Shown one piece after another: positions 45,149 to 54,027 of a DNA stretch of 64,000 nt. Under the pieces are notes generated by a model. It had not been told where the DNA came from, searched no databases, and saw only the letters and a program-made list of their open reading frames with translations. The first letter of the stretch is position 1; each line of letters opens with the position of its first letter. The position numbers were made by a program, and so were the translations under genes. This DNA is from Lutibacter flavus (GTDB lineage Bacteria; Bacteroidota; Bacteroidia; Flavobacteriales; Flavobacteriaceae): the NCBI RefSeq assembly GCF_900188355.1, contig NZ_FZNX01000001.1, positions 940,999 to 1,004,998 of the forward strand. Direction: 5' to 3'.

Positions 45149-46581
45149 TAAAATTGAAAATATATGAAATTTTGATGATCAGAATACACTCCAAAAACTA
45201 AAATCATTAAAATAATTCCAGTCATTTTTATATATGATAACTTTCCAGAAATGGGATGTTCATTATTTCTATTAACCCATTCAATAATTAAAAAAACGCT
45301 TATTAATAAAAGTAGTTCAATATTATATCTTTCAATTGATAAATATTCTATTTTAAAATTGAAATTTGTAAACAATCCATTAATATATTTAAAACTTTCT
45401 GATAAATTTTTTGATCTAAAAAAGATCCAGGAAAAACTTACCAGACTAAACGTACCAACAATTTGAATTATTTCTTTAGGGTTTGGTAAGCCCTTATTTG
45501 TAACAATCGTAGTTGTATTTTTTTTGTTCAAATTTAAAACCAACAAAGGAGTGAAGAATAAGGCGTGTAATCCTCCCCAAATAAGAAATGTCCAATTTGC
45601 ACCATGCCATAATCCACTTACAAAAAAAACAATAAATACGTTTCTTATTTGTTGTTGTTTTGATCCTCGCGAACCACCTAAAGGAATATATACATAATCA
45701 CGAAACCAAGTTGTCAGTGAAATATGCCATCGTCTCCAAAATTCAGCTACATCTCTAGAAAAATAAGGATAATTAAAATTTATCATTAAATTAAAACCAA
45801 ACATTCTAGCAATACCAATTGCTAAATTCGAATAACCCGCAAAATCTCCATATATCTGAAAAGCAAAATAAAAACCCCCCATTAATAAAGAAAGACTATT
45901 CAAATTTTCATAATTACTAAAAATTGCATTTGTATAGGTTGCACAACTATCAGCAATTACCATTTTTTGAAATAACCCCCATACAATTAGATGAATTCCA
46001 CTTTTAACAACAGTAAAATCAAAAGTTCTTTTGATTTTAAATTGAGGTAATAATTGTGATGCTCTTTCAATGGGCCCAGCAACCAACTGTGGAAAAAATG
46101 AGACAAATGCGGCAAAATCAATCAAATTAAAAGTCGGTTTTATTTTTTTATTATATACATCAATAGTATAACTTAAAGTTTGAAAAGTGTAAAAAGAAAT
46201 TCCTACTGGAAGTATAATATTTAAAGAACTTACATCACTTTTAAAGCCAAAATATTTAATTGCCTCAACCCAACTTTCTATAAAAAAATTAAAGTATTTA
46301 AAAACACCTAACAAACCCAAATTAAAAAGTAAACTTAACCAAAGTAACCTTTTTCTAATTTTTTCTTTATGGAATCTATTCATTAATAAACCTACAACGA
46401 AATCCACAAGTGTACTTAAAACAATTAATCCTAAAAAACGATAGTCCCACCAACCATAAAATACATAGCTTGCAATTAAAAGAAGTAGATTTTGACCTGT
46501 AAGCTTATTATTTAGTACCAACCAATATAAACAAAAAACAATTGGCAAAAACACTAAAAAAGGAATAGAATTAAATAGCAT
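45148..46581 (-). CDS. MBOAT family membrane O-acyltransferase (AlgI/DltB-like)
   Basis: Polytopic inner-membrane protein of 477 residues, about 11-12 hydrophobic helices. The signature RRWHISLTTWFRDYVYIPLG (about residues 285-304) and the active-site His in FFVSGLWHGANWTFLIWG place it with AlgI and DltB. These proteins pass an acyl group, usually acetyl, across the membrane to a polysaccharide or its SGNH partner. It is directly flanked by that partner and by NeuA, so O-acetylation of the nonulosonic acid is a plausible role. Confidence 0.93.
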   Translation of the reverse strand: MLFNSIPFLVFLPIVFCLYWLVLNNKLTGQNLLLLIASYVFYGWWDYRFLGLIVLSTLVDFVVGLLMNRFHKEKIRKRLLWLSLLFNLGLLGVFKYFNFFIESWVEAIKYFGFKSDVSSLNIILPVGISFYTFQTLSYTIDVYNKKIKPTFNLIDFAAFVSFFPQLVAGPIERASQLLPQFKIKRTFDFTVVKSGIHLIVWGLFQKMVIADSCATYTNAIFSNYENLNSLSLLMGGFYFAFQIYGDFAGYSNLAIGIARMFGFNLMINFNYPYFSRDVAEFWRRWHISLTTWFRDYVYIPLGGSRGSKQQQIRNVFIVFFVSGLWHGANWTFLIWGGLHALFFTPLLVLNLNKKNTTTIVTNKGLPNPKEIIQIVGTFSLVSFSWIFFRSKNLSESFKYINGLFTNFNFKIEYLSIERYNIELLLLISVFLIIEWVNRNNEHPISGKLSYIKMTGIILMILVFGVYSDHQNFIYFQF

Positions 46582-47280
46582 TTAAATACCTAATTTTATT
46601 ATCATCTTTTCAGCTTTCAACCAATCATCTAGGGAATCAATATTTACATGAAATGTAGAATCTGATACAATAAAGCCTAACTTTTCACCAAAAAACGATT
46701 TCCTATTTTGTAAAACACTCATTTTTGTTAAATAAATAGCCCCATCTCTATAATAACATTTTGGTAATTCTTGTCTTCTCGTTATTATTTCTTTATCTCC
46801 AGTACTTATTTCTATATTTCCATTATTTTTTTTTTCAAATACCCAATGTGGATTAAATTGGTGAGGAACTTCAAGAACAGAAACTAAACAATCTTTTTGT
46901 GTCTCTTCAAATTTTAAAATAGCCTCATCAATAAAAGAAGATGTTCTAAATGGATTGGTAGGTTGTAATAAACAGATCGCATCATATTCATTTCCATTTT
47001 CTTTTAAAAATTCAATTGCATGAATGACAGTTGAAATAGTAGGACTTTCATCAGTAGCCAACTCTTTTGGTCGTTTTACTACTTTAATATTTTTATAACT
47101 ATTGGCTATTGCTAAAATAGCTTCATTATCTGAACTTACAATAATATCTGTAACTAATTTAGAGTTTAAAGCAGCCTCAATTGTATAACTTATTAATGGT
47201 TTTCCTTTCAATAACTTGCTATTTTTTTTAGCAACTCCTTTAGACCCTCGTCGTGCTGGTATAATCCCTAAAATCTTCAT
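46582..47280 (-). CDS. neuA: CMP-nonulosonic acid (acylneuraminate) cytidylyltransferase
   Basis: Activates sialic acid or a related sugar to its CMP form. The nucleotide-binding motif IPARRGSKGVAKKNSKLLKG is at residues 6-25, followed by PLISYTIEAAL, SSDNEAIL, LLQPTNPFRTS and FHVNIDSLDDWLKAE. Length of 232 residues is the short NeuA/PseF/LegF form without an esterase domain. Sequence alone does not tell Neu5Ac from legionaminic or pseudaminic acid. It overlaps neuC by one base. Confidence 0.9.
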   Translation of the reverse strand: MKILGIIPARRGSKGVAKKNSKLLKGKPLISYTIEAALNSKLVTDIIVSSDNEAILAIANSYKNIKVVKRPKELATDESPTISTVIHAIEFLKENGNEYDAICLLQPTNPFRTSSFIDEAILKFEETQKDCLVSVLEVPHQFNPHWVFEKKNNGNIEISTGDKEIITRRQELPKCYYRDGAIYLTKMSVLQNRKSFFGEKLGFIVSDSTFHVNIDSLDDWLKAEKMIIKLGI

Positions 47281-48437
47281 TAATATTCAATTGTTTTGTG
47301 GTAATGTAAAGGCAATGAAGCTAATGCATCAGCTATTTTAATACCTGCTGTACCATCCCCATAAATTGTTCCTTTTGCTATTATTTTAAATTTTAAACAT
47401 TCCTTAATTCCATTAATAATTTGTTCTTTATCATAAATTACATCCAGTACATTTTCTCCTCGTTGTCTCCTATATTGCCTTGAGCCAATATTTACAACAG
47501 GTACTCCTAAATAGGAACATTCTCTTATTCCAACACTTGAATTACCTATCAAACATTTTGAATTTACCAATAATTTTAAAAAATCATTAGGTTCCATATT
47601 TTTAAAAAAACGAATGTTTTTTGGTTGTTTTAGTTCTCTATAAGTTCTTATTCCAGACGATGTTCCATCAGAGCCGGAATCAACATTTGGCCAAAACCAA
47701 AAAGTAGGAATGTCTAACGAGTCTATCGCTATTAAAGTTTCTGTTACATCCTTCTTTGCTTGTTTATATTCATTGGTTACTGGATGCTGCATCACTATTA
47801 AGTAGCCCTCTTTCCAAAATATTTCATTCCCAACACCTCCATATTTTGTAATTGGATTGAAGTCTAATGCTGAATTTTGTAAAACTTCTTTTGCTAAATC
47901 TATAGATGGGCAACCGGTGTTGATAACCATTTCAGGATTTTCACCTAATTTTATAACTCTATTTCTTGCATCTTCTGAAGCTACTAAATGAATATCTGCT
48001 AATTTGGTATTTGCATGCCTTACTTTCTCATCAATATTTCCTGTCACTTCACCACCCTGTATATGTACTAATGGAATATTTTGATAAGCAGCCGCTATTG
48101 AAGTAGCAATAGTTTCAAATCGATCCGCTATGGTAACTACTGCATCTGGCTTTAATTTATAAAATACATTGCTCAATTCCATAACTCCCAATCCAGTTGT
48201 TTTAGCCATGGCGGTTGGGTTTTCTCCTTCCAAAACCATAAATACCTTTTCATCTACCTTAAAACCATCATTTACAATATAATCCACAGCATTACCATAC
48301 CTTCCTAATAAAGCTGAACCTGCAACAACCAATTGCAATTCTAATTTAGAATGCCTTTTAATAGCAACCAAAGCAGATTTTATTCTACTATATGATGGCC
48401 TGGCCGTAATAACAACACATATTTTTCTCTTTGTCAT
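47280..48437 (-). CDS. neuC: Hydrolysing UDP-N-acetylglucosamine 2-epimerase NeuC/LegG
   Basis: Releases UDP while converting UDP-GlcNAc (NeuC) or UDP-diNAc-bacillosamine (LegG) to the free manno-sugar for NeuB. The N-terminus VITARPSYSRIKSALVAIK and the block VHIQGGEVTGNIDEKVRHA are diagnostic of the hydrolysing group. NSSVGIRECSYLGVPVVNIG covers the UDP site. It is 385 residues. No bacillosamine dehydratase or aminotransferase is nearby, so Neu5Ac is slightly favoured over legionaminic acid. Confidence 0.9.
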   Translation of the reverse strand: MTKRKICVVITARPSYSRIKSALVAIKRHSKLELQLVVAGSALLGRYGNAVDYIVNDGFKVDEKVFMVLEGENPTAMAKTTGLGVMELSNVFYKLKPDAVVTIADRFETIATSIAAAYQNIPLVHIQGGEVTGNIDEKVRHANTKLADIHLVASEDARNRVIKLGENPEMVINTGCPSIDLAKEVLQNSALDFNPITKYGGVGNEIFWKEGYLIVMQHPVTNEYKQAKKDVTETLIAIDSLDIPTFWFWPNVDSGSDGTSSGIRTYRELKQPKNIRFFKNMEPNDFLKLLVNSKCLIGNSSVGIRECSYLGVPVVNIGSRQYRRQRGENVLDVIYDKEQIINGIKECLKFKIIAKGTIYGDGTAGIKIADALASLPLHYHKTIEY

Positions 48438-48615
48438 TTGAATATTTTATGAGTTTTTAAAAGTAGTTAAAAATTAATAAGGGCGAAAGTGAATTTGACA
48501 AGAGTTTATTTTAATTTAAATCCTCTCAAATCTAATGAACTGCTTGAAACAAAAGGATTGAATTCTAATTTAATGAATAATTTTGCTACAAATAAACCCA
48601 ACTATATCAATAAAA
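48438..48615. other. 178-base spacer between neuC and neuB
   Basis: Longer than other gaps in the sialic acid set. A minus-strand TAGATTTG at 48527-48534 fits the -7 box TAnnTTTG, with a TTG 15 bases upstream, so neuC may have its own promoter. A plus-strand open frame begins at 48489 and runs into neuB, but it has no family resemblance that I know. Confidence 0.4.
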
Positions 48616-49623
48616 TCATTCAATATCATTCATATTTAAAAATTCCCATTGCTTCATATTTCGCAATAATTTCTTGCCAATTATTAATTCAAATTTATCT
48701 GCAGAAATTCCATATCCTTTTGGCTTTTTAGCTTCTAAATCATTAAAAGAAAGGATATGACCTTCTTTTAAATTTTTATTTACAGCCAACGATTTTTCAA
48801 AAATTTGTTTTAAATCATGAAATAGCTCATTTTTATTCTTATTCACTGGTTTTTTAATAGCGTTTTCAATATTCCTAACAGCCTTTACCAATTGACTAAT
48901 CTCATTTATAGTTAAAGATGACTTAGCATCAGGCCCTTTTGAATTTTTGTCAAATACTGCATGAAATTCAATAATTTCAGCACCCAAAACTACAGCTGCA
49001 ATACACGCCTCAATAGATGAAGAATGATCTGAAAAACCTATAGGCACTTGATATCTTTTCTTTAATTCTTCAATTACATTTAAGCCCCATTGATTAGAAA
49101 CGGTTGGATAACTAGTTGTACATTGTAACAAAGAAAAAGAAATATTTCTAGCCCTTAAAAATTGAGCTGTTTTATCAAGTTCATCATATGAACTCATTCC
49201 AGTTGAAACAATAATTGGCTTTTTAGTTTGAGCTAATTTTTCTAAAAGTAAAAAATTTGAAACTTCACCCGAACCTACTTTATATCGTTTCACTCCAACT
49301 TTTTCAAGTAAATCTACTGCCGCATTACTAAATGGGGAGCTCATAAATTCTATCCCAACTTGATTGCAATGTTCCTTAATTTCAACCCATTGTTCAAAGG
49401 AAAACTCCATTCGTTTCCAATAATCAAAACGTGTTTTATCTCTTTCAGAAAATTTTATTCTAAATGGTTCATAAATACTACTTTCGGCAACCGCTATATG
49501 CGTTTGAAATTTTATAATATCAATACCTGTTTTAGATAAAGCATCTATATAATTATGAACTTCGGTTATGTTTCCATCATGTGCTTGTGCTATTTCTGCA
49601 ATAATGAATGTTTTTTTTATCAT
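48616..49623 (-). CDS. neuB: N-acetylneuraminate synthase family protein NeuB
   Basis: Condenses a manno-configured amino sugar with phosphoenolpyruvate to a nonulosonic acid. The TIM-barrel part starts FIIAEIAQAHDGNITEV and includes VKRYKVGSGEVSN, PIIVSTGMSSYDELD and GFSDHSSSIEA. A C-terminal antifreeze-like SAF domain (about 275-325, KSLAVNKNLKEGHILSFNDL) is present. I chose the ATG at 49623 (335 residues); an in-frame ATG at 49668 adds 15 residues not seen in the family. It is the first gene of the minus-strand group to its left and divergent from the pyruvyltransferase. Confidence 0.92.
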   Translation of the reverse strand: MIKKTFIIAEIAQAHDGNITEVHNYIDALSKTGIDIIKFQTHIAVAESSIYEPFRIKFSERDKTRFDYWKRMEFSFEQWVEIKEHCNQVGIEFMSSPFSNAAVDLLEKVGVKRYKVGSGEVSNFLLLEKLAQTKKPIIVSTGMSSYDELDKTAQFLRARNISFSLLQCTTSYPTVSNQWGLNVIEELKKRYQVPIGFSDHSSSIEACIAAVVLGAEIIEFHAVFDKNSKGPDAKSSLTINEISQLVKAVRNIENAIKKPVNKNKNELFHDLKQIFEKSLAVNKNLKEGHILSFNDLEAKKPKGYGISADKFELIIGKKLLRNMKQWEFLNMNDIE

Positions 49624-49721
49624 TTTAAAATATTTATTTAAAAGTACTATATTCAATTCATCTACCAAAAAATATAATAAATTGCAAAAGAATTTAATTT
49701 TAACAATTATTTTATTAATAT

Positions 49722-50540
49722 ATGTTTGTATCTAGAAAAACAATTCCTCTTTTTTGGTGGTCATCAATTAAATTTGAAAATAAAAAGCAAGAAAATTTTG
49801 GAGATATTATTGGTCCATATTTGATAAAAAAAATTTGTCAGAAAGAAGTAAGGTTTATACAACCAAAAAAAAGAAAATTATTTCAATACTTTACTAAAGT
49901 TTACTTTACTGTAGGTAGCATTTTACCGCACGTAGACAAAAAAAGTATTGTCTGGGGTAGTGGATTGATTGATAAAAATACAAATATATTAAATGCATCA
50001 TTTCTTGCTATAAGAGGACCTATAAGTAGAAAAATACTTTTGAAAAAAGGCTATTCAATACCTGAAGTTTATGGTGATCCAGCATTACTTTTACCAAATT
50101 TTTATTCATCTTATGAAAAAAAAATATATAAAATTGGAATAATCCCACATTATGTTGATTATGAATTGGTATTGAATTGGTACATTGATACCCCTTCAAT
50201 TAAAATTATTAATTTATTGAATAATTCTGTAGAAGCTGTAATTAATGAAATATGTAGTTGTGAAACTATTATTTCCTCATCTTTACATGGAATTATCGTT
50301 TCTCATTCTTATAATATTCCTGCTGTTTGGGTCAAATTTTCTAATAACCTTTTTGGGGATGATATTAAATTCCATGATTATTTTGAATCTGTAAAGATTT
50401 CAAATATTTCAAGTACAAAATTTGAAGAAAAAAAAACAAAAAAAGAATTAATACGCTTAATTGAACAAAAAAGTATTTTAATCAACGTAGAAGTTATTAA
50501 ATCATTACAAAAGGGATTAATGGATGTTTGCCCGTTTTAA
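49722..50540 (+). CDS. Polysaccharide pyruvyltransferase family protein
   Basis: Member of the pyruvyltransferase family (PF04230; CsaB/WcaK-like), which adds a pyruvyl ketal from phosphoenolpyruvate to a sugar. Motifs include ENFGDIIGPYLIKKI, VWGSGLIDKN, AIRGPISRKILLKKG and VYGDPALLLPNFY, then SSLHGIIVSHSYNIPAVWV with the conserved His. It is 272 residues, somewhat short, but both GT-B-like halves are recognisable. It is the only plus-strand gene in the locus, between neuB (divergent) and a GT2 gene (convergent, 19-base gap), so it must have its own promoter in 49624-49721. Confidence 0.88.
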   Translation: MFVSRKTIPLFWWSSIKFENKKQENFGDIIGPYLIKKICQKEVRFIQPKKRKLFQYFTKVYFTVGSILPHVDKKSIVWGSGLIDKNTNILNASFLAIRGPISRKILLKKGYSIPEVYGDPALLLPNFYSSYEKKIYKIGIIPHYVDYELVLNWYIDTPSIKIINLLNNSVEAVINEICSCETIISSSLHGIIVSHSYNIPAVWVKFSNNLFGDDIKFHDYFESVKISNISSTKFEEKKTKKELIRLIEQKSILINVEVIKSLQKGLMDVCPF

Positions 50541-50559
50541 ATATTATAGTAAAATAAAA

Positions 50560-51627
50560 TTAACACATTGAAATTGATAATTTAATAGCATTACCCTCTT
50601 TATCCCATTCATATTCATAATAAGAATTTCTATAATGAGCTATAATAGTTCCTAAAATAAAATTGTTTATTGTTTGTAATTCATAAAATGTATGAAAATT
50701 CATACCTAATATTTTTTTAACTTTATTTTTAATTGACTTATATTTAGGATGTATCCCAATTATCAATATTAAGTTTAGTCCTTTATAGTTATCAAAAATT
50801 CCATATAACAAAGCATCAATCTCACTTTTTTGATTTGTTAATATAACTTCTTTAGAATTTAACTTTGAAAAAATTTGAGCTTTTGGAATTTTCCCCCATT
50901 CAAAATTAGTATTTGCTTTTATACTTTTTTTTTGAATAACATTTTTAAGGTATTGGTTATTTATTTTTTCTAAACTAGAATGAAATGGTTCTTTACTTGT
51001 AGCAAAACGATAAATTCTTGAATGCCACTGATGTAAAATTAAAACTTTCTCATTATAAAATTTCAAGTCAAAATTTGCATTCAATAATCTACAATGTACA
51101 TCAGTATCTTCAGCTCCCCAACCATGATAAAATTCATCATACCCATTTAAAAATTTTAAAAGTTTGGTTGGGTATAATGTCATACCTGTTGCCTCTCTAT
51201 TAGATAAATGTTTTATTGAATATTTTTCAAAAGGTTTATCCAATTTAGATTCTTCTTTGTTTAAAAAGCCTACCTGAAAATATATGGCTCCATTTTCATT
51301 TTTAAAAAAATTCAAATATTCAATAAAGTCTTCTTTAAAAATCATGTCAATATCTCCAACAAAAAAATAAGGAGTATTGCAATTCTTTAATGCAATATTA
51401 ATAGCTTTAGACTTATTCCACAATTGTTTAGATGCTGGACAGCTAAAATAATTAATAAAAGAATATGATTTAATAAGAAATTCCAAATCTTTAGTAATTA
51501 ATTGTTCACTCCCATAATTTACTAATATAACTTGAAAATTAATATTAGATTGATATTGTAATGAGTTTAAACATTTTTCAACAATTTGAATTGAACGATT
51601 TTTATATGTAAAAACAAGTGTAATCAT
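50560..51627 (-). CDS. Glycosyltransferase, GT2 with galactosyltransferase-like C-terminal motif
   Basis: GT-A enzyme of 355 residues. SLQYQSNINFQVILVNYGSE is the N-terminal nucleotide domain; the DxD is FFVGDIDMIFKEDF (D-I-D). The acceptor/base block is FYHGWGAEDTDVHCRLLNAN, the W-G-x-E-D-x-D motif of galactosyltransferase/polymerising GT2 enzymes. The C-terminal third (about 235-355) is unassigned. It is convergent with the pyruvyltransferase and two bases from the next upstream gene. Confidence 0.87.
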   Translation of the reverse strand: MITLVFTYKNRSIQIVEKCLNSLQYQSNINFQVILVNYGSEQLITKDLEFLIKSYSFINYFSCPASKQLWNKSKAINIALKNCNTPYFFVGDIDMIFKEDFIEYLNFFKNENGAIYFQVGFLNKEESKLDKPFEKYSIKHLSNREATGMTLYPTKLLKFLNGYDEFYHGWGAEDTDVHCRLLNANFDLKFYNEKVLILHQWHSRIYRFATSKEPFHSSLEKINNQYLKNVIQKKSIKANTNFEWGKIPKAQIFSKLNSKEVILTNQKSEIDALLYGIFDNYKGLNLILIIGIHPKYKSIKNKVKKILGMNFHTFYELQTINNFILGTIIAHYRNSYYEYEWDKEGNAIKLSISMC

Positions 51628-51629
51628 TT

Positions 51630-52880
51630 TTATTCTGTTAAATCATTTATTATTTTTAGTAGATATTTACCAGAAAGATAATCTATTAAATCTTTTCTAT
51701 CTAAAATTAAATTTTTGCGATTTTTTAACCAAATTAAATAAATGTTAGTGAGATGTAATTCAATTTTATTAACATTATCAATAGTGCTCCAATAGGGGTA
51801 TTCCTTTCCCAACAATCGTCTACATTCGCTATAATATGGTCCTAACAGAAGCAATGTCTTTTTTGCTTGAATACAATGTGGAAATTTTCCCGGTAAAAAG
51901 GGACTAATACTACCTAATGCCTCCAATATAATATTTACGGATGCATTATGTTGCATTGTAATAACTGTATCAAATGGTACATATCCGTCACTCAATATTA
52001 GTTGTGGAATCTTTTTCTGTTTTTCAATAATGAAATTATCAAAAGATGATTTATTACCTACAAAAATAAGATGTGAATGTTCTTTTGCCTTTGGATTTTT
52101 TTCTAAAAAAAGTTCAAAAGCCTTTATTAGAAAAATAGGGTTTCTTGTGCTCATCAAGTTACCAGCATGAAACAAGTTAAAATTATTAATATTAAAATAA
52201 CTCGGAAGTAAGTTATCATTTACATTTTGTCTTGCTATTTGATGTGGAATAATTATTTCTTTACCTTTTTGATTTTTGTAATACCCCCCCATCCATTCAG
52301 CTAGAAGTTTGCTTGGATAAACTAAATATTTTGACTTCTCTACAATTTTAAGGAAAAAATCTCTTTTAAATTGATGTCCTGGTTCAACCCAATCATATGG
52401 CCTTGGATAACTATGCATTGGGTAAGGGTCATGAATATAAGCTAACCATTTCGAATGCCAATGTGGCATTTTAAGAATAGCTTTATGGGGTCTAAAACTT
52501 GCGGCTTTACTTAGTGTTAAAACCCAATCTGGGTTAAAGTCTTTTTCTCTTTCTAAAGAATGTAATATACTGTTACAGTCATTAAAAAACGTAAAAGAAA
52601 ACCCAAATATTTTCTCAATAAATTTAGCTAAGTTAATATTAAATGTTCTTTGAAGAACTCTTTGAGATCTACTTAAAAAATATAATAAACTCCATTTTTT
52701 CTCTGGAATTTGAACACATTTAATATTTTCTAGATGAATTTTTTTTCGGGAATAATGGTATACTTTTAATTTAAAACCAACCTCTCTTAAATTAAGAATT
52801 AAAGAAACATTTGCTTTTGAACCACTGCTATCATTAACATCAATTGAATCTACGACTATTAGTATTTTTTTAGTTGTCAT
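51630..52880 (-). CDS. Glycosyltransferase family 4-like
   Basis: GT-B enzyme of 416 residues beginning KKILIVVDSIDVNDSSGSKA. The mid-part carries PDWVLTLSKAASFRPHKAIL and WLAYIHDPYPMHSYPRPYDW. The donor domain starts FNLFHAGNLMSTRNPIFLIK. The E-x7-E motif is not obvious; NIILEALGSISPFLPGKFPH occupies that place with a single Glu. It overlaps wecB by four bases. Substrates unknown. Confidence 0.82.
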   Translation of the reverse strand: MTTKKILIVVDSIDVNDSSGSKANVSLILNLREVGFKLKVYHYSRKKIHLENIKCVQIPEKKWSLLYFLSRSQRVLQRTFNINLAKFIEKIFGFSFTFFNDCNSILHSLEREKDFNPDWVLTLSKAASFRPHKAILKMPHWHSKWLAYIHDPYPMHSYPRPYDWVEPGHQFKRDFFLKIVEKSKYLVYPSKLLAEWMGGYYKNQKGKEIIIPHQIARQNVNDNLLPSYFNINNFNLFHAGNLMSTRNPIFLIKAFELFLEKNPKAKEHSHLIFVGNKSSFDNFIIEKQKKIPQLILSDGYVPFDTVITMQHNASVNIILEALGSISPFLPGKFPHCIQAKKTLLLLGPYYSECRRLLGKEYPYWSTIDNVNKIELHLTNIYLIWLKNRKNLILDRKDLIDYLSGKYLLKIINDLTE

Positions 52881-53989
52881 AAATCTCTATTAATTTTCAT
52901 AAAATCAACAATAATTTTTGAAGCATTTCCTTTTCCATATGGATTACTTTTATCAACCAAATTAGGTGCAAAATTTAATAACTCAGTAACTTTTGCTACA
53001 ATTTTTTTAGCATCTGTTCCTACTAAAAATGAAAAACCTTCCTTAATTCCTTCATCTCTTTCAGTGGTTTCTCTTGTCACTATAACAGGTATTTTTAATG
53101 ATGGTGCTTCTTCCTGTATACCTCCAGAATCTGAAATTATTATGCAAGATTTACTCATTAACCAAACAAAAGAAGGATAATCTAAAGGATTAATTAAATG
53201 TATATTTTCTTTATCTGAGAGAATTTCAAAAACTATTTTTTGAACATTTGGATTTAAGTGTACCGGATATACAATTTCTACATTTTTAATTTTAGAAATC
53301 TCAAGTATTGCATTACAAATGTTTTCAAACCCAGTCCCAAAACTTTCTCTTCTGTGGCCTGTAACTAAAACTAATTTTTTAGTTAAATCCAACTTTGCTT
53401 TTAATTGTTTTATACTAGAAGTAATATACCCCTCTTTAATCTTTTGCAATGTTAAAAACAAAGCGTCAATTACTGTATTACCTGTAATAATAATATCAGA
53501 TTTAGAAACACCTTCTTGCAATAAATTTTTTGCAGCATTGTCTGTTGGTGAAAAATGAATGTTAGCAATACGCCCTGTTAATTGCCTATTTAATTCTTCA
53601 GGGAATGGAGATTTTTTATTATAGGTACGTAAACCAGCCTCTATATGTCCTACTTTTATTCCTTTATGAAAGGCAGCCAAAGAGACGGCAGTTGAAGTTG
53701 TTGTATCTCCATGAACCAAAACCAAGTTGAACGTTTCATTTGATAGCACAGTATCAATAGACTTTAATATACTGGCAAACAATTCATTTAAACTTTGGTT
53801 CTTACGCATTAAATTTAAATCATAATCTGGAATAATTTCAAAAAAATTAAGGACCTGATCTAACATTTCTCTATGTTGTGCTGTTACACAAACTTTTACC
53901 TCAAATTTATTTTTCAATAATTCAAAATAAACTGGAGCCATTTTTATGGCTTCAGGTCGTGTTCCAAAACAGAGTAGTATTTTTGTCAT
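52877..53989 (-). CDS. wecB: Non-hydrolysing UDP-N-acetylglucosamine 2-epimerase
   Basis: Interconverts UDP-GlcNAc and UDP-ManNAc. CFGTRPEAIKMAPVYFEL (residues 7-24), the HGDTTTS and GHIEAGLRTY blocks, GHRRESFG and ISDSGGIQEEAPSL are all diagnostic. It is 370 residues. No wecC dehydrogenase is in view, so UDP-ManNAc may be used directly as a donor, or the dehydrogenase is elsewhere. It is distinct from the hydrolysing NeuC in the same locus. Confidence 0.95.
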   Translation of the reverse strand: MTKILLCFGTRPEAIKMAPVYFELLKNKFEVKVCVTAQHREMLDQVLNFFEIIPDYDLNLMRKNQSLNELFASILKSIDTVLSNETFNLVLVHGDTTTSTAVSLAAFHKGIKVGHIEAGLRTYNKKSPFPEELNRQLTGRIANIHFSPTDNAAKNLLQEGVSKSDIIITGNTVIDALFLTLQKIKEGYITSSIKQLKAKLDLTKKLVLVTGHRRESFGTGFENICNAILEISKIKNVEIVYPVHLNPNVQKIVFEILSDKENIHLINPLDYPSFVWLMSKSCIIISDSGGIQEEAPSLKIPVIVTRETTERDEGIKEGFSFLVGTDAKKIVAKVTELLNFAPNLVDKSNPYGKGNASKIIVDFMKINRDL

Positions 53990-54027
53990 TCTTAAAAACT
54001 ATAAACAATTTACTTTTTTTAATACTT

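Noticed and set aside
48489..48731. Plus-strand frame of 80 codons over the neuC-neuB spacer
   Set aside because: It overlaps the 3' end of neuB on the opposite strand by more than 100 bases, has no recognisable motif or promoter, and no good start context. I keep it only as a note in the spacer entry.
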